A DNA stretch of 35,719 nucleotides from positions 1 through 35,719 of the forward strand of contig JADIMV010000040.1 in the NCBI GenBank assembly GCA_017694515.1, read 5' to 3'. The position numbers and the translations under genes were made by a program. The DNA comes from Candidatus Aphodosoma intestinipullorum (GTDB lineage Bacteria; Bacteroidota; Bacteroidia; Bacteroidales; Paludibacteraceae). The notes below the pieces were generated by a model that made no database searches, was not told the DNA's origin, and saw only the letters and a program-made list of their open reading frames with translations. Shown piece after piece: positions 31,599-35,719 of this stretch (the first letter of the stretch is position 1; every line of letters starts with the position of its first letter).

Positions 31599-33287
31599 AT
31601 GAACAGATTTAAGCCAATTTTCATTCTCATATTGGCACTGCTTTTTGTAGTACCATGTGAAGATGCCATGTCTGCGCGGCGCAAACGCCGTAGCTCGAAA
31701 AGATCTCCGGTAAGGTCATACATCGATATATATGGCGGAGCCGGATACTCTCTGATGATGCACAACATCGGCGGCTCGAAGACCCCGGGAGGTGGAGCCG
31801 GCATGATTGGTGTCGGTTATGACCTCAAACACCGCCGTAATCCTCTCATTTTCCATGCCGGACTTGAGTTCATGCTGCTCAATTCGACAACCAAGATGGA
31901 TCCATTCCGCCTCGAAGGGAAATTCAACTATGGAGACCCCACAATCAGCGGCAACTATCCCATGGATTTCTACATGGACTTCGACCCGTACAAGGAGTCG
32001 CACAACCGTTTCTCGATAAACGTGCCTGTACTCGTCGGTGCGGAGTTCGACCGCTGGTACATCATGGGAGGTGTCAAGGCGCAGATAGGCGTACTGGGCT
32101 TTTATAATACAAAGGGTACAGTGACTACATCGGCACACGACCCCCAGCTCATCGATCCGTTCGAGGAAATGTGGACACACGCTTTCCAGTCTTCGGACTT
32201 CAAGAGCAACGGCAACATTAACTTCGGCATAGACGTGACGGCCTCACTCGAAGGCGGCGTTGTCCTTGACGAGTGGATGCCGCGCGATATGCTCAAACTG
32301 AACAATAAGAACCGCACGAAACTCTCATACCGTGCGGGACTTTTTGCGGACTACGGCATACTTAACATCAACTCCAACAAGACAGAAGGCAGCATACTTC
32401 AGTTTCCGAACCCAGATGGTGGATTCTATGACATTAACAGTGGCATCCCTGCTGATCAGGTAAAGAATGTATCGCCCAAAAGCCTTCTGGCTTCTGACAA
32501 GGCGGCAGGGACAAAGCTCAATTCACTCGTTGTAGGAGCGAAGTTCACGGTGCTTTTCCAAGTCAGCAAAGAGCCTGTCAAGAGAAAAAGACCGAAACCG
32601 AGACCGAAACCGAGACCGAAACCTCAGGTGCCGCTGCCGGATCCTCCGTTCTTCTATGTGCTTGTGCGTGACTTCGATACAGAGAAGCCTATCGATGCCG
32701 ATGTCAAGCTGTACAGGAACATCGCACCGTTCGATACAGTGTTCGTGGCACGTACAGATGCGGAGACAGGTATGGCTCAGACCCGCGTGAAATCATCGCC
32801 TATGGGACTGCGCGTAAGCCGTTCGGGTTACATCGAGTACGTGGACTCCCTGCCGGGCATATATAACGACACGGTATATGTAGATCTCCAGCCTATCAAG
32901 GAGAACACCATCGTGATACTCGAGAACCTGCTGTTCGACTTTGACAAGGCGACAATCAAGAACGACTCTACATCGTCTGTCCTTGAGCTCGAGAAGCTCA
33001 TGAAGGAGAACCCGAACGTCATAATTGAGATTACGGGTCACACCGACAACGTAGGCCGCGAGTCGTACAACAAGAAACTTTCGGAAAGACGTGCTAAGGC
33101 TGTGTATGACCTGATGATACAGCGGGGTATACCGGCAGACCGCATGACGTACAAAGGCATGGGTAGCCGAGACCCGATCGATACCAACGAGACGGACGAA
33201 GGCCGCGCAGCTAACCGCCGCGTAGAGTTCATGATTATCTACGCGGACGACAACGGGGCTGGCGAAACCGAAGCTGCCGCCAACTGA
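31599..33287 (+). CDS. OmpA-family outer-membrane protein
   Basis: 562 residues with a signal peptide (about 1-26), an N-terminal beta-barrel region (about 40-320, starting YIDIYGGAGYSLMMHNIGG), a proline-rich linker RPKPRPKPRPKP (about 331-342), a small beta-sandwich-like segment (DFDTEKPIDADVKLYRN) and a C-terminal OmpA peptidoglycan-binding domain (about 440-550). The OmpA domain shows LLFDFDKATIKNDSTSSVLE, GHTDNVG, LSERRAKAV and NRRVEFMI. It likely ties the outer membrane to peptidoglycan. It is a single-gene unit with its own promoter and terminator. Confidence 0.92.
   Translation: MNRFKPIFILILALLFVVPCEDAMSARRKRRSSKRSPVRSYIDIYGGAGYSLMMHNIGGSKTPGGGAGMIGVGYDLKHRRNPLIFHAGLEFMLLNSTTKMDPFRLEGKFNYGDPTISGNYPMDFYMDFDPYKESHNRFSINVPVLVGAEFDRWYIMGGVKAQIGVLGFYNTKGTVTTSAHDPQLIDPFEEMWTHAFQSSDFKSNGNINFGIDVTASLEGGVVLDEWMPRDMLKLNNKNRTKLSYRAGLFADYGILNINSNKTEGSILQFPNPDGGFYDINSGIPADQVKNVSPKSLLASDKAAGTKLNSLVVGAKFTVLFQVSKEPVKRKRPKPRPKPRPKPQVPLPDPPFFYVLVRDFDTEKPIDADVKLYRNIAPFDTVFVARTDAETGMAQTRVKSSPMGLRVSRSGYIEYVDSLPGIYNDTVYVDLQPIKENTIVILENLLFDFDKATIKNDSTSSVLELEKLMKENPNVIIEITGHTDNVGRESYNKKLSERRAKAVYDLMIQRGIPADRMTYKGMGSRDPIDTNETDEGRAANRRVEFMIIYADDNGAGETEAAAN
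32591..32623 (+). repeat. 12-bp tandem repeat in the OmpA-family linker
   Basis: About 2.75 copies of ACCGAAACCGAG, encoding alternating RPKP in the linker. In-frame gain or loss of units would change linker length by four residues. Confidence 0.8.
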
Positions 33288-33323
33288 TTGGCATAATCTT
33301 GAATTTGCTCATAATAACAGTGG

Positions 33324-33359
33324 AGCGGTGGGGACGAAAATCCCCACCGCTTTGTTTTT
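33324..33359 (+). terminator. Terminator after the OmpA-family gene
   Basis: An 11-bp stem AGCGGTGGGGA/TCCCCACCGCT, loop CGAAAA, then TTGTTTTTC. Confidence 0.92.
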
Positions 33360-33374
33360 CCATTCACACATCTG

Positions 33375-33404
33375 ATTGTAATCGGCGGCATTTCACTATC
33401 TTTG
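33375..33404 (+). promoter_or_regulatory. pmbA promoter
   Basis: ATTG at 33375-33378, 18 nt, TATCTTTG at 33397-33404; leader about 70 nt. Confidence 0.6.
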
Positions 33405-33480
33405 TTTCACGAAGATAGAATGACTGCACCGACTACGCCCATCAGGCATAAAACAAACGATATAAAAAACAACTGAATAA

Positions 33481-34794
33481 ATGATACAGGAATACGAGAA
33501 AGATATTGCCCAGAGGGCATTGGAAAAGGCGATGAAATATGGGTGTGACGGCTGCCGCGTCACCTTGAAGAAAGGCACGGAGAATGAACTTGAAGTGCGT
33601 GACGGAGAGACCGACCGACTGCACCATTCGTCCGGATGCCAGCTGACTGTAGATCTCTACGCCGACGGGAAGTACAGCAGTGTATCGACCAATAAAATCT
33701 CTGATGAAGAGATAAGCCGGCTTATCAGGAATGGGATAAAAAACTGCCAGTGCCTTATGGCAGACCCATATCGGCTGATGCCGGAAAGCCAGCTCTACTA
33801 CAAAGGAAATGACGTTGAAATGGGGCTGTACGACCACAACTTCCGTGCTATTACGCCCGAAATGAAACTCTCTACGGCCCTGTCGGCCATAGACGAAATG
33901 AAAGACCCTGACGGGAATGTCATAACCGCATCTGCTATGGTAGACGACTACGAGGCGCACACATACATCATCTCATCAAACGGTTTCGAGGGCATGGAAA
34001 GCAGATCATCATACGCGCTGTCAGCCTCCATAAGCGTACGTGACGAGGGCGACAGCCGCCCGGAAGCGTGGTGGTACATATCATCCCCGCATTGGGACGC
34101 TATGCCGAAAAAGGGCATTGGAGAGACAGCATTGCGCCGCGCACTGAGGAAAAGAGGCAGCAGGAAGACCCACTCAGGACGCTACACGATGATAGTGGAA
34201 AACATGGTAGTCTCGCAACTGCTCGCCCCTATGATAGGTGCGATGAAAGGTGAGGCACTGCAACAACAAAGCTCGTTTCTGACCGATAAAAAGGGAGAGG
34301 CGATAGCCTCACCACAGCTGACCCTCACGGACAACCCGCTTCTCACAGGACATCCCGGAGCAAGGTGTTTCGATGCAGAAGGTATCGCCCTGAGACCTAT
34401 GACCGTCATCGAAAACGGCATACTGTGCAACTACTACATAAGTCATTATATCGGCAGAAAAATGTGTGCTGAGCCTACGACCGGAGCTACCTCAATACTG
34501 CTCACACCGCAAGGTACGGAAAGCGCGGAAAGCATGATAGCCTCATGCGTGCACGGGCTGTTCGTCACCGGCTTCAACGGGGGCAACTGCAACGGCGCGA
34601 CCGGTGACTTTTCATACGGCATAGAGGGGTTCGTGATTGAAAACGGAGAACTGACAGCCCCTTTCTCCGAGATGATAGTCACAGGCAATATGCTCACACT
34701 GTGGAAGAACCTCTCTAAAATGGGGAACGACGCGCCTGAATTCATGGCGTGGAGCCTGCCTACGATGCAGTTTGAGGACGTGGCTGTCTCATAA
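33481..34794 (+). CDS. pmbA: TldD/PmbA family protein (TldE-like subunit)
   Basis: 437 residues of the TldD/PmbA family, whose TldD-TldE pairs form metalloproteases that trim small peptides such as microcin precursors and the CcdA antitoxin. This member has the family layout: N-terminal helical part, ASAMVDDYEAHTYIISSNGF in the middle, GHPGARCFDAEGIALRP and the C-terminal FNGGNCNGATGDFSYGIEGF. It lacks the HExxxH zinc motif of TldD, so it is the PmbA/TldE type and would need a TldD partner, which is not in this window. It is monocistronic, with its own promoter and terminator. Confidence 0.9.
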   Translation: MIQEYEKDIAQRALEKAMKYGCDGCRVTLKKGTENELEVRDGETDRLHHSSGCQLTVDLYADGKYSSVSTNKISDEEISRLIRNGIKNCQCLMADPYRLMPESQLYYKGNDVEMGLYDHNFRAITPEMKLSTALSAIDEMKDPDGNVITASAMVDDYEAHTYIISSNGFEGMESRSSYALSASISVRDEGDSRPEAWWYISSPHWDAMPKKGIGETALRRALRKRGSRKTHSGRYTMIVENMVVSQLLAPMIGAMKGEALQQQSSFLTDKKGEAIASPQLTLTDNPLLTGHPGARCFDAEGIALRPMTVIENGILCNYYISHYIGRKMCAEPTTGATSILLTPQGTESAESMIASCVHGLFVTGFNGGNCNGATGDFSYGIEGFVIENGELTAPFSEMIVTGNMLTLWKNLSKMGNDAPEFMAWSLPTMQFEDVAVS

Positions 34795-34814
34795 GGATAG
34801 CAACAAGCATAGGA

Positions 34815-34862
34815 TATAAATAGTGCGCCGCTATGGATGACCATAGCGGCGCACTATTTATA
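34815..34862. terminator. Bidirectional terminator between pmbA and the TonB receptor gene
   Basis: A perfect 22-bp stem (core GTGCGCCGCTATGG/CCATAGCGGCGCAC) with loop ATGA and A/T-rich feet, between convergent genes. Confidence 0.93.
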
Positions 34863-34882
34863 CTTTGGCATCAATCAGACTT

Positions 34883-35719
34883 TCAGAATCCGACATCAGG
34901 GCCTCCCTCTCCTCCAACCGACTCATGCGTGCGGCGTTTGTCGAAGCTGAGATTGCCGAAACTGTATGACGCGGAGAGCTGGAAATATGTGCCACGGGAA
35001 GCGAACTCCGAGTACTGCCAGAAATTGTCGCCCCAAGTGGTCTGCCGCCAGCGGCGGGTGTTGAAAATGTCCCGGATTGTGAGGTTAAGGTTAAGTGATT
35101 TCTTCAGGAACGACTTGCGCAGACCAAGGTCGACAGCATAGTGCGCCTTTGTACGTCCCTGCGCCACGACATCGGGCGAATGGTAAAAGCCGGTCAGCTG
35201 CCCGGAGAAGCCGAGAGGCATGATGAAATTAGCCATGATGCGGGCAGAGAACGAGAACGTGTTCTGTGCGGGAGAGAGGAGGTCTTCCGTACCATCAAGG
35301 TTCGTATCGTAGTAGACATCACCGAGATACGAATAGTAACCGTTGAGTGTCGTAGTGAGGTTGAGCCATTTGGTCACCTTGTTCTTCGCCACGATTTCAA
35401 GCCCGGCTGAATGGCCGTCGGATATGTTTTCAAACGTGGAGTACATCACATCGTCAGCACCGAGGTAGCTCACGCGCCGCACCATGTTGGACATGTGTCG
35501 GTAGTAGAGCGATGCCGAGAGGGCGTGCTCCTCCCATGTCTTTATATAGTTGAACTCTGCGGCATCGGCATATTCGGGGTCGAGGTACGGGTTACCGAAC
35601 GAGATGTTCGTGGAGTCACTGACATCGCGGAAAGCGTTTATCTGCCAGCCACGCGGGCGATTGATGCGGCGCGTATAGTTGACCTGCAACTCATTGCCTG
35701 CGGGGAGGGAGTATGAGAG
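34883..35719 (-). CDS. TonB-dependent receptor, outer-membrane beta-barrel family (5' part outside the window)
   Basis: The last 279 or so residues of a large outer-membrane receptor. The frame stays open through the right edge (residues LSYSLPAGNEL precede the ORF-track start, which is just an internal TTG). Barrel features are typical of the Bacteroidetes OMP_b-brl_3 group: FGNPYLDPEYADAAEFNY, repeated aromatic-rich strands, LNLTIRDIFNTRRWRQTTW and LSASYSFGNL, then a short glycine-rich tail ending in phenylalanine. The plug domain and TonB box are not visible. The substrate cannot be inferred. Confidence 0.88.
   Translation of the reverse strand, partial: LSYSLPAGNELQVNYTRRINRPRGWQINAFRDVSDSTNISFGNPYLDPEYADAAEFNYIKTWEEHALSASLYYRHMSNMVRRVSYLGADDVMYSTFENISDGHSAGLEIVAKNKVTKWLNLTTTLNGYYSYLGDVYYDTNLDGTEDLLSPAQNTFSFSARIMANFIMPLGFSGQLTGFYHSPDVVAQGRTKAHYAVDLGLRKSFLKKSLNLNLTIRDIFNTRRWRQTTWGDNFWQYSEFASRGTYFQLSASYSFGNLSFDKRRTHESVGGEGGPDVGF

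Overview
The window looks like chromosomal DNA of a Bacteroidales bacterium. Three things point there. Promoters fit the Bacteroidetes primary-sigma pattern (TTTG, about 20 nt, TAnnTTTG) rather than TTGACA/TATAAT, and genes lack Shine-Dalgarno sequences. Gene orders such as ssb-gldE-gldD-PPTase and coaX-barrel-TPR-lptC-CNNM-PpiD are, from memory, typical of the phylum. The window also has lipoproteins, OmpA-family and TonB-dependent outer-membrane proteins, a GldD/GldE pair and the long form of IspG. GC content is moderately high, which would suit a gut family such as Muribaculaceae, but the genus cannot be proven from the sequence.

Layout. 1-460: a minus-strand tRNA operon (Gly-GCC, Leu-CAG, Leu-GAG, the last cut by the window edge) with its promoter. 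669-2198: two orphan minus-strand genes, one tail-anchored and one small and basic. 2199-2932: gene-free DNA with a composite extragenic repeat and the glnS promoter. 2933-5943: glnS and a PLP aminotransferase, ending in a strong bidirectional terminator. 5963-9665 (minus): a small lipoprotein gene, ssb, gldE, gldD and a phosphopantetheinyl transferase. 10153-17737 (plus): coaX, an outer-membrane barrel protein, a TPR protein, lptC, a CNNM/CBS protein and a PpiD-like chaperone, closed by a long terminator. This is largely an envelope-biogenesis cluster. 17738-18201: gene-free, with a candidate minus-strand small RNA. 18202-22696: an orphan membrane-anchored protein, a CPA2 antiporter and ispG.

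23044-26186 is the main accessory region. It is a translationally coupled operon of a secreted protein (perhaps DUF4932-like), a radical SAM/SPASM maturase split by one extra G in a G6 run, and a PAS-like/LuxR-type regulator. The promoter is flanked by two palindromes. 26265-27479 (minus): a metallophosphoesterase and a TetR regulator, separated by a minus-strand terminator. 27926-34862 (plus): pyrG-yidC, an OmpA-family porin-like protein and pmbA. 34883-end (minus): the 3' part of a TonB-dependent receptor gene.

The signals that gene annotation does not explain are: (i) the broken radical SAM operon; (ii) a repeat (core GTTAAAAACACGTACTCT) present four times, always in the same orientation and about 130-210 bp upstream of a plus-strand promoter; (iii) the predicted small RNA near 17.8 kb; and (iv) the composite hairpin repeat at 2.3-2.6 kb.
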